From: Clostridiales bacterium
GTDB taxonomy: Bacteria; Bacillota_A; Clostridia; Christensenellales; Pumilibacteraceae
Length of the DNA stretch: 53,270 nucleotides
Direction: 5' to 3'
Assembly: GCA_031264755.1 (NCBI GenBank)
Contig: JAISDO010000006.1
Span: 1 to 53,270 of the forward strand
The notes below the pieces were generated by a model. The model was not told where the DNA came from, did not search any database, and worked only from the letters and a program-made list of their open reading frames with translations. Shown here piece by piece: positions 38,804 to 48,194 of this stretch. Numbering within the stretch: the stretch's first letter is position 1; each line of letters begins with the position of its first letter. The position numbers were made by a program, and so were the translations under genes.

Positions 38804-40189
38804 TTATGCTCCAATAGCATCTGACGATGCTTGCAATGCTGCCTCAGCCTCTAGTCTCTTTGCTTCGGCTTCGTTGCGTATATCTATATTGTCGGCTATC
38901 TTGATAAACGGGAAATAAATAACTACACACGCTGCTAAGTTGATCAACTGCAATATTGGTGCACGCCAATCAAATCCCGTAGCAAACAATCCTGACAAGA
39001 TAGGAGGTGTCGTCCAAGGGGTAATATACGCCGTCGGATTGACCCAGCCTATTGCCGTCGCAATATACGCCAGCGTAAAGCAAACAATAGGTCCTAATAT
39101 AAATGGTATAGCAAATATTGGATTAAGTACTATGGGCAGTCCAAATATTACTGGCTCGTTGATATTGAACGCCGCCGGTGCCGCAGACAGATTGGCGAGT
39201 GTGCGTTTTGCTTTGGATTTGGAGGCTACAAACATAGCTATAACAATACCCAATCCAACCCCAGATCCACCCATATAGACAAAGGTATCCAAAAAGACCT
39301 TGTTCATTATTATCATCTTGTCGCCAGCACCTTGTATAAAAGCTAAGTTGGTCTCAATTGCTATGAATGTGAATGATGTAACTACCGGGTCGGTAATATT
39401 GGCACCATGCAATCCAAACAACCACAAAAAGTGAGTCAAAAAAACTATAATAAAACCAAATCCATAGCTACCACTGAGACCCAATAATCCCTCTTGAAGG
39501 ACATCATTAAACCAACCTACAATATTGACCGCTACTTGGACAACTTCGCCTTCTATTGTCTTGCTATATGTAGCATATGTTGACAACAATGCTGATATAA
39601 TACCAAATATAGCCACCGTAATCATCGTAGGGAACAATGCCGCAAACGACTTAGCAACAGCAGGTGGTACACCTTGTGGCATCTTGATTAGCAATCTATT
39701 GTTCTTGGAGAGTCGTATGTAGATCTCACCTGAGATTAATGCTACAATAATACCAACAAACAGTCCAAGACTACCCGAATATGCACCACCACCGATAGCG
39801 ATAAAAGACGCTAGTGAAGTTATACCAGTGCCCAACGCATTGGCACTACTATCCGTGACTTTGGCAAGATTGTACCCTACCGCTGCCACAACATAAAAAG
39901 CCAAAAATCCAAATGATGCGTCCCACAATGCTCCATTCATAGTTGGGATCCACTTGAGTGCGTCATACTGACTAAGCCATGCCGACAAGTTGGGTATAGC
40001 TGCATCGGGGTCGTTGCTAAGCGGGATACCGTTGATTAGTACTGCTATACTACCCAGTATCATCAAGGGCATAAGAGCCACAAACCCATCTCTAATTGCA
40101 CCAAGTTGGCGGTTGCGTCCAATTACGCCTGCTATGGAGGTAAATCTCTCTATAGCTTTGTCTTTGAAGCTTAATTTTGCTTCTTCCAT
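38804..40189 (-). CDS. PTS lactose/cellobiose-family enzyme IIC (permease)
   Basis: The membrane permease that binds and translocates the disaccharide. The 461 residues have about ten membrane segments and the family features VALMPLMILGSIAVLI (near 40), GLHGANITDPV (near 265) and INEPVIFGLPIVLNP (near 345). ATG at 40189 with AAGGAG 8 nt upstream was preferred to GTG at 40198. It belongs with the IIA and IIB genes, but is separated from IIB by a glucose-family PTS gene. Confidence 0.93.
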   Translation of the reverse strand: MEEAKLSFKDKAIERFTSIAGVIGRNRQLGAIRDGFVALMPLMILGSIAVLINGIPLSNDPDAAIPNLSAWLSQYDALKWIPTMNGALWDASFGFLAFYVVAAVGYNLAKVTDSSANALGTGITSLASFIAIGGGAYSGSLGLFVGIIVALISGEIYIRLSKNNRLLIKMPQGVPPAVAKSFAALFPTMITVAIFGIISALLSTYATYSKTIEGEVVQVAVNIVGWFNDVLQEGLLGLSGSYGFGFIIVFLTHFLWLFGLHGANITDPVVTSFTFIAIETNLAFIQGAGDKMIIMNKVFLDTFVYMGGSGVGLGIVIAMFVASKSKAKRTLANLSAAPAAFNINEPVIFGLPIVLNPIFAIPFILGPIVCFTLAYIATAIGWVNPTAYITPWTTPPILSGLFATGFDWRAPILQLINLAACVVIYFPFIKIADNIDIRNEAEAKRLEAEAALQASSDAIGA

Positions 40190-40433
40190 GTTAATCACTC
40201 CTTACTACACAGTACACTTCCAATATACCAACTTTGTTAATGCCCAAACGAGATTGACCCAGAAGTCAAAGAAGTGACTTGAATATATATATTTTTTTAT
40301 ATAAACAATTATTTGATTATATCAACCTTATGTACGTGAATAATTCATATTGTGGATACTTCATATTTTTGTGATTGCGGTATATTGTACAGTACTTGTC
40401 ACAATATATGCCTACCACTCATCTCAATCCATC

Positions 40434-42368
40434 TTATTGTATCTTAATGATATCATCATCTATATTGACTTGGGGCTGTGATATGTCAACAACAAAGTCA
40501 TCAGTATTGGTTACAATTACTGGGGTCTCTACATTGTACCCGGCTTCTACAATCTTGGATACATCAAACTCCATCAACAATTGTCCAGCATCAACTCTAT
40601 CACCTACCAACACATGAGTCTCAAAGTATTGACCATTTAACTCAACAGTATCAATCCCCACGTGTATTATTATCTCTGCACCATTGACTGCCTTGAGTCC
40701 AATCATATGCTTGGTATCAAACACTACCGTGATAGTGGCATCACAAGGTGAGTACAATTTGCCTTGTTCGGGTACTATTAGTACACCCTTGCCCATTGTT
40801 TGAGTGGCAAAAACTGGGTCGCTAGAGCAACTAAGCGGCAATACTCTACCCACTAAAGGACTCTTGAGTACCAAAACATTGTCTTGTGATTGTGTACTAT
40901 TGGATTGAAGTTGCGGCGTGTTGTCAACTGTATCATATGTTGCAACTCTGGTCTTGCTTGATTCAATTTTGCAAAACATCAACACAAGCACAAGAGATAC
41001 TCCAAAAGCTACAGCCATACCAATCAACGCCCCAAAAAATGCTCTACCAAAAGCTGGTCCTTGTAGCCCGTCCTTGTCTATACCACTCAATAGACTCAGT
41101 ATACCCCAACCACCCTGTACAAAGATTCCACCACCAATGATACCTACAAAAAGACCACCCAGCAATCCACCTACAAGACCCATCACAAAGACTTTTTTGC
41201 GAGGGAGCGTAACGCCATACAACAATGGCTCAGTTACACCAAATACACCAGTGACCACATTGGCAAGGGTCATACCTCTTGTTCTCTTGTCCTTACATTT
41301 CAAGTACACACCTGTTGCGGCACCTGTCTGGCTCATCACTGACATCTCTCTATAAGTCCAAAGAGAAGAGAATCCTCTTGCATTGATATTGATCTGATCA
41401 ACCGCATTGAATGCATGATGGAATCCAAACATAACCACGAGTTGCCATATAGCACCCACAATCATACCAGCCAACCATCCAGGTATATACTCGTACCCTT
41501 GTGCAAGCCCGTCGCTAACAGCCATAAAAATTGGACCTATAATACCCAATGTCAATGGTACAACTACTATCAGAGCTATAATAGGCACCAAAAACGATCG
41601 TACAACCAGTGGTATAATCTTGTTGAGCAATCTCTCCACCCACATATCAAGATAACAAGCAAAGAGTATAGGCAATACCGACTTGGCATAACTTATTATC
41701 TTGATATTGACAAATCCAATGTTGAGACTACTACCTGCCTGTGCTATTATATCAGGATACACTAACACGGCACCTATACACATAGTGATATATATATTGC
41801 AACCAAACTTCTTCCCCGCACTGTGCCCTAACAATATAGGCAAATAGTACAAAGGCACATCTGCAATAGCTCCCCACAACTTAGCCAAGTCGCTTGACTC
41901 ATCCAACCAATCCAATACAGTAAAGATATTGTACAATCCCCAGAGTATACCGCTACTTGCAATAACTAGCATTATGGGTGTAAAGACTGCACTACAAGTG
42001 TCAATAAATCTACTAGGCAAGCTCCTAATCACTTTGAGTACAGAGCTCCAACTCAAGGGTTGCTTGTTATTGGTAGCATTGGTAGCAATAGTATCAGTAT
42101 CTATGATTTTGCCCAATCTACGCAACTCAGCGTTGACACTCTTGTACACGTCGCTCACTTTGTTGCCAATTACAACTTGTATGACCCCCGCCTTGTAGAA
42201 GGCACTAATAACGCCATATGTAGATTTGAGCTTGTCTATATCAACCACATCATAGTCTTTGAGTGTGAATCTCAACCGAGTAGCACAATGAACAACTTTG
42301 TCTACATTGTCCACCCCTCCGACCAATGGTATGATCTCCTTTGCTATCCTGTCCTTGTCTACAGCCAT
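40434..42368 (-). CDS. PTS glucose-superfamily enzyme IIBCA (beta-glucoside type)
   Basis: A complete second permease in one chain. The IIB domain (residues about 1-85) has the phospho-cysteine in VVHCATRLRFTL. The IIC domain (about 100-460) has about ten membrane segments, including FGFHHAFNAVDQI. The IIA domain (about 490-644) has the active His in GAEIIIHVGIDTVEL. Beta-glucoside, sucrose and trehalose permeases share this order; the substrate here is unknown. A GGGTGG site precedes the ATG at 42368; a GTG three codons earlier is possible. Its insertion between IIB and IIC of the other system suggests both act on related sugars. Confidence 0.9.
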   Translation of the reverse strand: MAVDKDRIAKEIIPLVGGVDNVDKVVHCATRLRFTLKDYDVVDIDKLKSTYGVISAFYKAGVIQVVIGNKVSDVYKSVNAELRRLGKIIDTDTIATNATNNKQPLSWSSVLKVIRSLPSRFIDTCSAVFTPIMLVIASSGILWGLYNIFTVLDWLDESSDLAKLWGAIADVPLYYLPILLGHSAGKKFGCNIYITMCIGAVLVYPDIIAQAGSSLNIGFVNIKIISYAKSVLPILFACYLDMWVERLLNKIIPLVVRSFLVPIIALIVVVPLTLGIIGPIFMAVSDGLAQGYEYIPGWLAGMIVGAIWQLVVMFGFHHAFNAVDQININARGFSSLWTYREMSVMSQTGAATGVYLKCKDKRTRGMTLANVVTGVFGVTEPLLYGVTLPRKKVFVMGLVGGLLGGLFVGIIGGGIFVQGGWGILSLLSGIDKDGLQGPAFGRAFFGALIGMAVAFGVSLVLVLMFCKIESSKTRVATYDTVDNTPQLQSNSTQSQDNVLVLKSPLVGRVLPLSCSSDPVFATQTMGKGVLIVPEQGKLYSPCDATITVVFDTKHMIGLKAVNGAEIIIHVGIDTVELNGQYFETHVLVGDRVDAGQLLMEFDVSKIVEAGYNVETPVIVTNTDDFVVDISQPQVNIDDDIIKIQ

Positions 42369-42436
42369 AACTACCACCCAATCCTAACTAAGATGCAATG
42401 TCCAAACCAACTAGTATCTTAAGTTTGTCGTTAGAT

Positions 42437-42745
42437 TTATTTTTGAGACAATTCTAGAATTTGTGCTAGTACCTTTTCGCCATCCATGCGTCCATAGGCT
42501 ATCATGTCTATTTTGCCTAGTTTGACATTTGTGCCTTCTAGCTTTTTGCGAAATTTGCTCTCAAGGTATCCCACTTGTGGACCCAATAGTAGTATTTGGG
42601 CTTGCGTAAGGTCTTTTTCGGCTTCGGACTGCCCTACCGCATACACATTGAGCTCCGTACCTTTGGCAACTGCTGCCTTTTTGACATTCTCCACTAGTAG
42701 ACTAGTGGACATACCAGCACTACATACAAACATTACTTTCAACAT
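42437..42745 (-). CDS. PTS lactose/cellobiose-family enzyme IIB
   Basis: Carries phosphate on Cys 8 (VMFVCSAGMSTSLLVE) to the incoming sugar through IIC. The 102 residues match the family length, with a LLGPQVGYLESKF segment in the middle. A GGAGAAG site precedes the ATG. Confidence 0.94.
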   Translation of the reverse strand: MLKVMFVCSAGMSTSLLVENVKKAAVAKGTELNVYAVGQSEAEKDLTQAQILLLGPQVGYLESKFRKKLEGTNVKLGKIDMIAYGRMDGEKVLAQILELSQK

Positions 42746-42783
42746 TATCTTGTCTTCTCCTTTTGTTTGGTCGTTTGATTTGT

Positions 42784-43590
42784 TTATTTAAGACTGTCTA
42801 ATACACTATTAGCAAAGTCGTCTAGATATCTCTTGGCAAATTGTGCTAGGGTCATATCTTGCTCTGTCGCTAACGGTGTCATATCTACACCATAAGACAA
42901 TGATGTATATTTGTCAACGCCATGAGAGTCATAAAATGTAGCATTGGATATCCACCTACCAATCACTGCGTTGCCATAATTCTTGCCACCTTGTATCTGA
43001 GACTCAAACACCCCAAACAATGCCTTAGCAAAATCATGATTGTCAGAGGTATCCATTGGGATTTTGTACTGATCCAACATCCAATCCAAACCACGCCATA
43101 CCTCACACCCTATCAATCTCTTGGGACGAGATAATGACGGCAAGCTTTTGATAGCTGCGACGACCGCTTTGCACACGGCTACATGAGTAGGATGCTTGTC
43201 AAATGGATTGTGAGTATACACAACAACATCTGGATCGTCAGATATTATGTCTGCCAATTGCTGTATCAATTGTGGACTACAGTCCTTGACAACCCAAGAT
43301 GGATACATCAACATTGTAGTCTTGCTGTATTGTGCCAACTGTGCCGCATGCAATTGCTCTTGTATACGCAACTGCACCATATCTTGGTCTGAAGTGTCTG
43401 CATACTTGCCTGTCCTAGGGCTATTACCACCATTAGTGACAATCACTGCGGCAATACCATCCTCACTACTGATACTGTGAGCAATAGCCGAATAAGCCAT
43501 GAACTCTACATCATCAAAGTGAGCGGCAACAACTATAGACTTGACTCGCTTGTTGCTGTACGATTGTTGTATTATTGAAGCGTCCTGCAT
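42784..43590 (-). CDS. PIG-L family deacetylase
   Basis: A zinc-dependent N-acetyl-hexosamine deacetylase. The signature AHFDDVEFMAY (about residues 23-33) holds the catalytic Asp and zinc ligands, with Phe replacing the usual Pro. A THNPFDKHPTHVAV segment near 127 supplies the third ligand. Within this locus it could deacetylate GlcNAc or GlcNAc-6-phosphate, the step normally done by NagA, which I do not see here. It begins about 160 nt after the SIS gene. Confidence 0.85.
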   Translation of the reverse strand: MQDASIIQQSYSNKRVKSIVVAAHFDDVEFMAYSAIAHSISSEDGIAAVIVTNGGNSPRTGKYADTSDQDMVQLRIQEQLHAAQLAQYSKTTMLMYPSWVVKDCSPQLIQQLADIISDDPDVVVYTHNPFDKHPTHVAVCKAVVAAIKSLPSLSRPKRLIGCEVWRGLDWMLDQYKIPMDTSDNHDFAKALFGVFESQIQGGKNYGNAVIGRWISNATFYDSHGVDKYTSLSYGVDMTPLATEQDMTLAQFAKRYLDDFANSVLDSLK

Positions 43591-43751
43591 AAATTAATCC
43601 TAACTGTCTTGCATTATGAGTAGACAACTATATATTTTATGAATTTGATACCATACTAATGACTAGTATATGTATCATTGTACTCATTGTGCAACAAATA
43701 ACATCCTAATATCCTAATGACAAAATCCAACCTTTGTGGTATAATCAAAGA

Positions 43752-44798
43752 CTACTTGGTCAAAGTGACTTTGCTAAGCCCTCTAGGATTGTCAGTATCT
43801 ATGCCTTTGGCACTTGATACATAATTGGCAATGAGTTGAGCAACTACAATATTATAAAATGGCGTCTCTATCTCTGTGCCGTCAGGCACCACAATATCTG
43901 GGCTCACCTTGTATGTTTGATCCGCAAATACGTCACCTACCACAATTACTTTGGCTTGTTCAGCCCGCAACTTGTCTACCATTGCCAATATCTCCTGTTG
44001 CAAGCGTCCACTAGGTGCAAATATCAGAGCAGTTGTATTGCTATCCACCATAGCAAATGGTCCATGTCTAAACTCAGCTACAGACCAACCAAAAGCCTTG
44101 ATATAGCTAGTCTCCGACAACTTGAGTGCACTCTCCTTAGCTATAGCCAAGTTAAGCCCCCTAGACAACACAAACATATCCTTGGTGTTTACTAGTTGCT
44201 TGGCTACTTCTACTATATCTTCGGCATATTTGAGTAGTTGAGTTACACCTAATACTATATTCTTGGGAGCCTCCTTGAACAACGAATCATCTGACAATTT
44301 GCGTACAATTAGCATCAATAGATACATACTAGCACTAAAACTCTTAGTAGCAGCTATGCTCTTCTCCACACCGGCATTGCAATACAGATGATAATCTGCT
44401 ACCTTGGCTATGGGGCTATCCAAATTGTTGGTGATAGATACTACTATACTCTTGCACTGTACGGCCTTTTGTAGACACATCAACACATCGGGAGCCATTC
44501 CACTTTGTGACACACCAATAACTAGACTATTGTCTAACGATACTGAGCCATCATAGCTAGTAACTATACTAGGATTGAGATCTTTGACAAGATACTTAGT
44601 AAAAATCTCTGTCAAATACACAAAATAATCACACGCATGTCCACTACTACCCCTACCTACCACCACAATATGCTTGATATCATTAGCTTTGACTTGTATA
44701 GCTATCTTGTCTATGATAGCCTGATTGTCCTGTAGTAGACCAGACAAGACGGCAGGTTGTTCAAAAATCTCTCTATACAATATAGTCTTAGTATACAT
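43752..44798 (-). CDS. SIS-domain aminosugar isomerase/deaminase (GlmS C-terminal-like)
   Basis: Resembles the sugar-isomerase half of GlmS and the NagB-II type glucosamine-6-phosphate deaminase, which would give fructose-6-phosphate and ammonia. The two SIS domains span about residues 20-170 and 190-340. Visible motifs are VVGRGSSGHACDY, SQSGMAPDVL, TKSFSASMYLL, FRHGPFAMV and a C-terminal NPRGLSKVTLTK typical of the family. ATG at 44798 was chosen over the longer frame because the family starts with EIFEQP close to the Met. A promoter lies just upstream. It is the first gene of the operon. Confidence 0.88.
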   Translation of the reverse strand: MYTKTILYREIFEQPAVLSGLLQDNQAIIDKIAIQVKANDIKHIVVVGRGSSGHACDYFVYLTEIFTKYLVKDLNPSIVTSYDGSVSLDNSLVIGVSQSGMAPDVLMCLQKAVQCKSIVVSITNNLDSPIAKVADYHLYCNAGVEKSIAATKSFSASMYLLMLIVRKLSDDSLFKEAPKNIVLGVTQLLKYAEDIVEVAKQLVNTKDMFVLSRGLNLAIAKESALKLSETSYIKAFGWSVAEFRHGPFAMVDSNTTALIFAPSGRLQQEILAMVDKLRAEQAKVIVVGDVFADQTYKVSPDIVVPDGTEIETPFYNIVVAQLIANYVSSAKGIDTDNPRGLSKVTLTK

Positions 44799-44819
44799 AT
44801 CCCAACTGTAACTCCCAAT

Positions 44820-44848
44820 ATATAATAAATGCAATACAACCAAATCAA
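44820..44848 (-). promoter_or_regulatory. Promoter of the amino-sugar operon
   Basis: On the minus strand, TTGATT (44848-44843), 17 nt and TTATAT (44825-44820), followed by a GGGAG ribosome-binding-like sequence and ATG 44798. Confidence 0.55.
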
Positions 44849-44893
44849 CTTTAACTATATAAATTATAATAAATATATCTAACAACAGCTATC

Positions 44894-44972
44894 AAAATGC
44901 ATCATATTTGGGCATTTTGGGACAGTGTACAACAAGCTAAGTCGTGTACACAAATTCAGTACACTCGTACAC
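44894..44972. promoter_or_regulatory. Candidate operators in the rpiR/SIS divergent region
   Basis: Contains an inverted repeat AAAATGC-N11-GCATTTT (44894-44918) and four half-sites: GTGTAC at 44925 and 44944, GTACAC at 44959 and 44967. The central pair forms GTGTAC-N9-GTACAC. These are candidate binding sites for the adjacent RpiR regulator. Confidence 0.4.
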
Positions 44973-44997
44973 AACCCAATATATCTTAAAAAAGACT

Positions 44998-45747
44998 ATG
45001 GATTTTTACCAAATTATCAGTGACAAGAGGTCCAATCTCAATGCCAACGAAGAAGATTTGCTCAACTATATGCTCAAACATAGCAACGATATCGGCAATA
45101 TCAGCATAAGACACATAGCCAAAGACAACTTTACAGTGCCCAATAGCATAACACGAGTATGCAACAAGCTCGGCTTTAGTGGATTCTCGCAATTTAGAGA
45201 TAGTTTGATCAAGTCCAACAATAGACAAACGTCTCTAGAGATGAGCAATCTGTGTCAAGATCTAGTTAGGACTCAGACAATGATCAACGACAATACACTC
45301 AACATCGTCGCCAAATGCATACATATATGCGACAAAATCAATGTATTTGGGTTTGGACTGTCTAGATTTGTATCACAAGAATTTTTTAGTAGACTTGTAC
45401 TATCTGGCAACAACGGACAATTCTTTGACGATGTTGATGTAGCTAGTTCTACTATTAATATGATACGACGCAACGAAATCGGTTTTTTTATTAGCAATAG
45501 TGGCGAATCCCCTGAGATACTACAGATAGCTAATCTCGCCAAATCCACACCACTAACTATCGTGAGTATTACAGGATTCAGCAACAACCAGTTGTCCAAC
45601 ATATCTGACCACCAGTTCTATGGTATCAACAATCCCTTGCTACTACATGGCATAGATATTGCCAATAGGATATCCCTATCTTACATATGTGACACCATAA
45701 TCAACAAAGTCTTGCAACACAAGATGGACAACATAGCCCAAGTTTGA
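44998..45747 (+). CDS. RpiR-family transcriptional regulator with SIS domain
   Basis: A sugar-phosphate-responsive regulator. The N-terminal winged helix (about residues 1-75) contains ISIRHIAKDNFTVPNSITRVCNKLGFSGFSQF with the helix-turn-helix. The C-terminal SIS domain (about 95-230) has NVFGFGLSRFV and ISNSGESPEIL, a phosphosugar-binding site. ATG at 44998 was preferred to a GTG at 44944, which lies in the operator region. It is divergent from the amino-sugar operon and is the natural candidate for its regulator; the effector is probably a hexosamine phosphate. Confidence 0.9.
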   Translation: MDFYQIISDKRSNLNANEEDLLNYMLKHSNDIGNISIRHIAKDNFTVPNSITRVCNKLGFSGFSQFRDSLIKSNNRQTSLEMSNLCQDLVRTQTMINDNTLNIVAKCIHICDKINVFGFGLSRFVSQEFFSRLVLSGNNGQFFDDVDVASSTINMIRRNEIGFFISNSGESPEILQIANLAKSTPLTIVSITGFSNNQLSNISDHQFYGINNPLLLHGIDIANRISLSYICDTIINKVLQHKMDNIAQV

Positions 45748-46274
45748 TCACAAGTGTATTTGCTAGTAGCATAATTCTGCCATACCTTAAGTATCTCACT
45801 CGTGCTCACAATCTCAAATATATTGCACAAAATACCACAAAACATTTGACTAACACACAAACAATATACTATACTCTCACATATATTAATACTATGCATC
45901 GCATAATTATTGTCATACAATTAGCAGGATGGTGTCTATAGCTCTCAACAAGCAGTGACTTGTGTCATTCTATTGAGCTAAATACATTTATTGAAGAGTA
46001 CTGTATGGATACATTACAAGCTATGTGTCTTATTAATTAAAGCCAATACGGATCGGATATCTTGTCTTGTGCTTGCTTAATACCAATTACTAACACAAAC
46101 TCCAATTTGGGGTATTACTTGTTGCAGTACTTGCTGCTAATTTGCAGTTGATAGATACACAAATATTAGATTGATGTATCAATCAGTTGCATGTCAATCA
46201 AAGATTGTACCAACTAATTGATTTGGTACAATTTGCAACGACTAGTATCACAATTGATATATAACCATTCATTA
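45748..46274. other. Intergenic region upstream of the symporter gene
   Basis: I see no gene in these 527 nt. The main structure is a 9-bp inverted repeat ATTGTACCA/TGGTACAAT (46204-46232) about 45 nt before the symporter ATG, plausibly an operator or attenuator stem. No recognised riboswitch motif is evident. Confidence 0.4.
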
Positions 46275-47675
46275 ATGAACAACTTTTATATATTTCTTGC
46301 TATACTCGTATTTGCAGTATTTGTTGCATTCATGGTATTGACAAGCAAGAAATTCGAGCTTGGCTTTACTCTAAGAGTAGTCATTGCTCTAGGTCTTGGA
46401 CTACTATATGGTGTATGCATACAGTTGATATTTGGAGTGGCAGATGCTAACAATCCCGACAGTCTAGAGATTGCACGATGGGTCAATATCATGGGCAGCG
46501 GATTTACACGAGCACTGTCTTTCCTGGTAATACCTCTAGTCTTTGTATCTATAGTGAGTGCTATTGCCAAGCTAGGACAACCTAGTCAAGGGCTCAAGCA
46601 AGCAGGACTAATTATCGGATTCTTGCTAGTGACTACTGCTATTGCGGCCTTTATCACTATGGGGGTAGTGTATGTGACGGGGCTCAATGCAAACGATCTC
46701 ATAGAGTCCAATCCGGGGACTAGTACGCCACAACCCCTACCTACAATAATACTCAACTTGATACCCAACAACTTGTTTGCAGCATTTAGTGGTAGCAATG
46801 TATTGCCTATAGTGTTTATATCTATTATTGTAGGTATAGCTTATTTGAGTATATCCAAACAAAAGCCGGATATAGGTGCTAGATTCAACTCATTCTTGAC
46901 TACTGCATATGAGTTTGTACTCAAGTTAGTGGACTTTGTGATTGGATTTACACCTTACGGAATCCTAGCAATAATAGCATATAGGTCGTCGTCGGCAGGC
47001 TGGGACTTTGTGTATCAACTGGGATATGTAGTGCTTGTGTCTTATATAGCTATGGCTATAGTGTTTGGATTGCACCTAATTATTATGGCTTGCTTGGGAG
47101 TCAATCCAATACGTTATCTTCGCAAGACAGGTGCTACACTACTATTTGCCTTTACCTCTCGTAGTAGTTCGGCTACTTTGCCACTTACTATACAAACTCA
47201 AAAATCATTGGGAGTACCTGAGGGTACTGCCAACTTAGCAGGATCTTTTGGCACATGTATAGGACAAAATGCATGTGCAGGTATATATCCTGTCACGGTG
47301 GCCTTGCTAGTAGGTCTAGTACAAGGGTGGGATGTGTGGTCTGCGGGATTCTTGCTACCGCTTGGACTGTATGCTGTGATAGCTAGTATAGGGACCGCAG
47401 GCGTAGGTGGTGGGGCTACCAATGTTAGCTTGATGGTATTAGGTCTGATGGGCTTGCCTATTGAGTTGGTAACAATACTAATATCTGTGGACTTCTTGAT
47501 AGATATGGGACGTACGGCAGTCAACGTCAACGATAGTATACTGGCAGGATTTGTAGTAGGCAAATTACAAAAAGAGATAGACAAGTCTAAGTTGAGCAAC
47601 AACTTAGAGCAAAACAATTACACCTCCATTTCCACTTCTACAAATACAACACCAAACATAGATCAAATTCAATAG
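46275..47675 (+). CDS. Dicarboxylate/amino acid:cation symporter, TcyP-like (L-cystine uptake)
   Basis: A DAACS-family secondary transporter with about eight membrane segments and two re-entrant hairpins. The SRSSSATLPLTIQTQKSLG and GQNACAGIYPV segments match the substrate site of TcyP-type L-cystine carriers better than glutamate carriers. The serine-rich hairpin, VNIMGSGF and DFLIDMGRTAVNVNDS also fit the family. ATG at 46275 begins directly with the first helix; a TTG at 46218 would add 19 residues. The 30-residue C-terminal tail is polar and Thr/Asn-rich. A hairpin with T-tract follows. Confidence 0.85.
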   Translation: MNNFYIFLAILVFAVFVAFMVLTSKKFELGFTLRVVIALGLGLLYGVCIQLIFGVADANNPDSLEIARWVNIMGSGFTRALSFLVIPLVFVSIVSAIAKLGQPSQGLKQAGLIIGFLLVTTAIAAFITMGVVYVTGLNANDLIESNPGTSTPQPLPTIILNLIPNNLFAAFSGSNVLPIVFISIIVGIAYLSISKQKPDIGARFNSFLTTAYEFVLKLVDFVIGFTPYGILAIIAYRSSSAGWDFVYQLGYVVLVSYIAMAIVFGLHLIIMACLGVNPIRYLRKTGATLLFAFTSRSSSATLPLTIQTQKSLGVPEGTANLAGSFGTCIGQNACAGIYPVTVALLVGLVQGWDVWSAGFLLPLGLYAVIASIGTAGVGGGATNVSLMVLGLMGLPIELVTILISVDFLIDMGRTAVNVNDSILAGFVVGKLQKEIDKSKLSNNLEQNNYTSISTSTNTTPNIDQIQ

Positions 47676-47723
47676 ATGAGACACAGTTGTGTTGATACAA
47701 TAATACTACACAATGTGATACAC

Positions 47724-47762
47724 AACGACACGCTGCATAGTCAAATATTGTGGCGTGTCGTT
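47724..47762 (+). terminator. Rho-independent terminator of the symporter gene
   Basis: A 10-bp GC-rich stem with a 19-nt loop whose 3' arm runs into TTTTTGG. It is the most conventional terminator in the window. Confidence 0.7.
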
Positions 47763-47896
47763 TTTGGTACAATTTGCCAAACAACTATTGACCACCGAGT
47801 TATTCTGATGAAATATTGCAAATACCGTACTAATCAAGGACCCAGCAGTATCCATAAGAGCTCCATTGCTACATACAGTATAGCCCCTAACAACAA

Positions 47897-47940
47897 ACAA
47901 AAGTAGCCAACACATTGCGTATATTGCGAGCTACTTTTGT
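47897..47940. terminator. Hairpin downstream of the Cys/Gly-rich micro-protein gene
   Basis: A perfect 11-bp stem ACAAAAGTAGC/GCTACTTTTGT with a 22-nt loop, 55 nt after the minus-strand stop. On the plus side CTTTTGTTTG follows. Confidence 0.5.
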
Positions 47941-47994
47941 CTTTTGTTTGTCCATCTATATTGACCGCCAAAGGGGTCTACACATAAGTACTGT

Positions 47995-48192
47995 TTATTT
48001 GCAGTCGCGTCCGCCAAAGCATGACATAAGCACTAGCATCATAACAAGATCACATATATCTATACTCTTGTTAATACCGCCGCCGCATCCATGATTGCAA
48101 TTGCTGTTGCCAAAGCCACATAGCAATAGCAAAATCAAAAACATATCATTAGATCCGCCACCGCAACAGCTGTTGTTATTGCCAAAGAACAT
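47995..48192 (-). CDS. Cys/Gly/Asn-rich small membrane-associated protein
   Basis: A 65-residue protein with alternating Gly/Asn/Cys clusters (CCGGGSN, CNHGCGGG) and two short hydrophobic stretches (about 16-26 and 46-58). Eight cysteines are present. Small proteins of this make-up are common in Clostridia and are sometimes annotated as chorion-class high-cysteine proteins; their role is unknown. A strong AGGAGG site 7-8 nt before the ATG argues that it is real. Confidence 0.65.
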   Translation of the reverse strand: MFFGNNNSCCGGGSNDMFLILLLLCGFGNSNCNHGCGGGINKSIDICDLVMMLVLMSCFGGRDCK

Positions 48193-48194
48193 CC

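Larger units (their letters stand above)
47676..47994. other. Intergenic region between the symporter and the Cys/Gly-rich gene
   Basis: No gene supported. It contains two terminator-like hairpins facing the two convergent genes (47724-47762 and 47897-47940). Confidence 0.5.

Noticed and set aside
40345..40370. TTCATATT direct repeat between the two PTS genes, considered a third copy of the 35-bp element
   Set aside because: Its period is 16 rather than 21 and it lacks the rest of the element; AT-rich chance similarity is likely.
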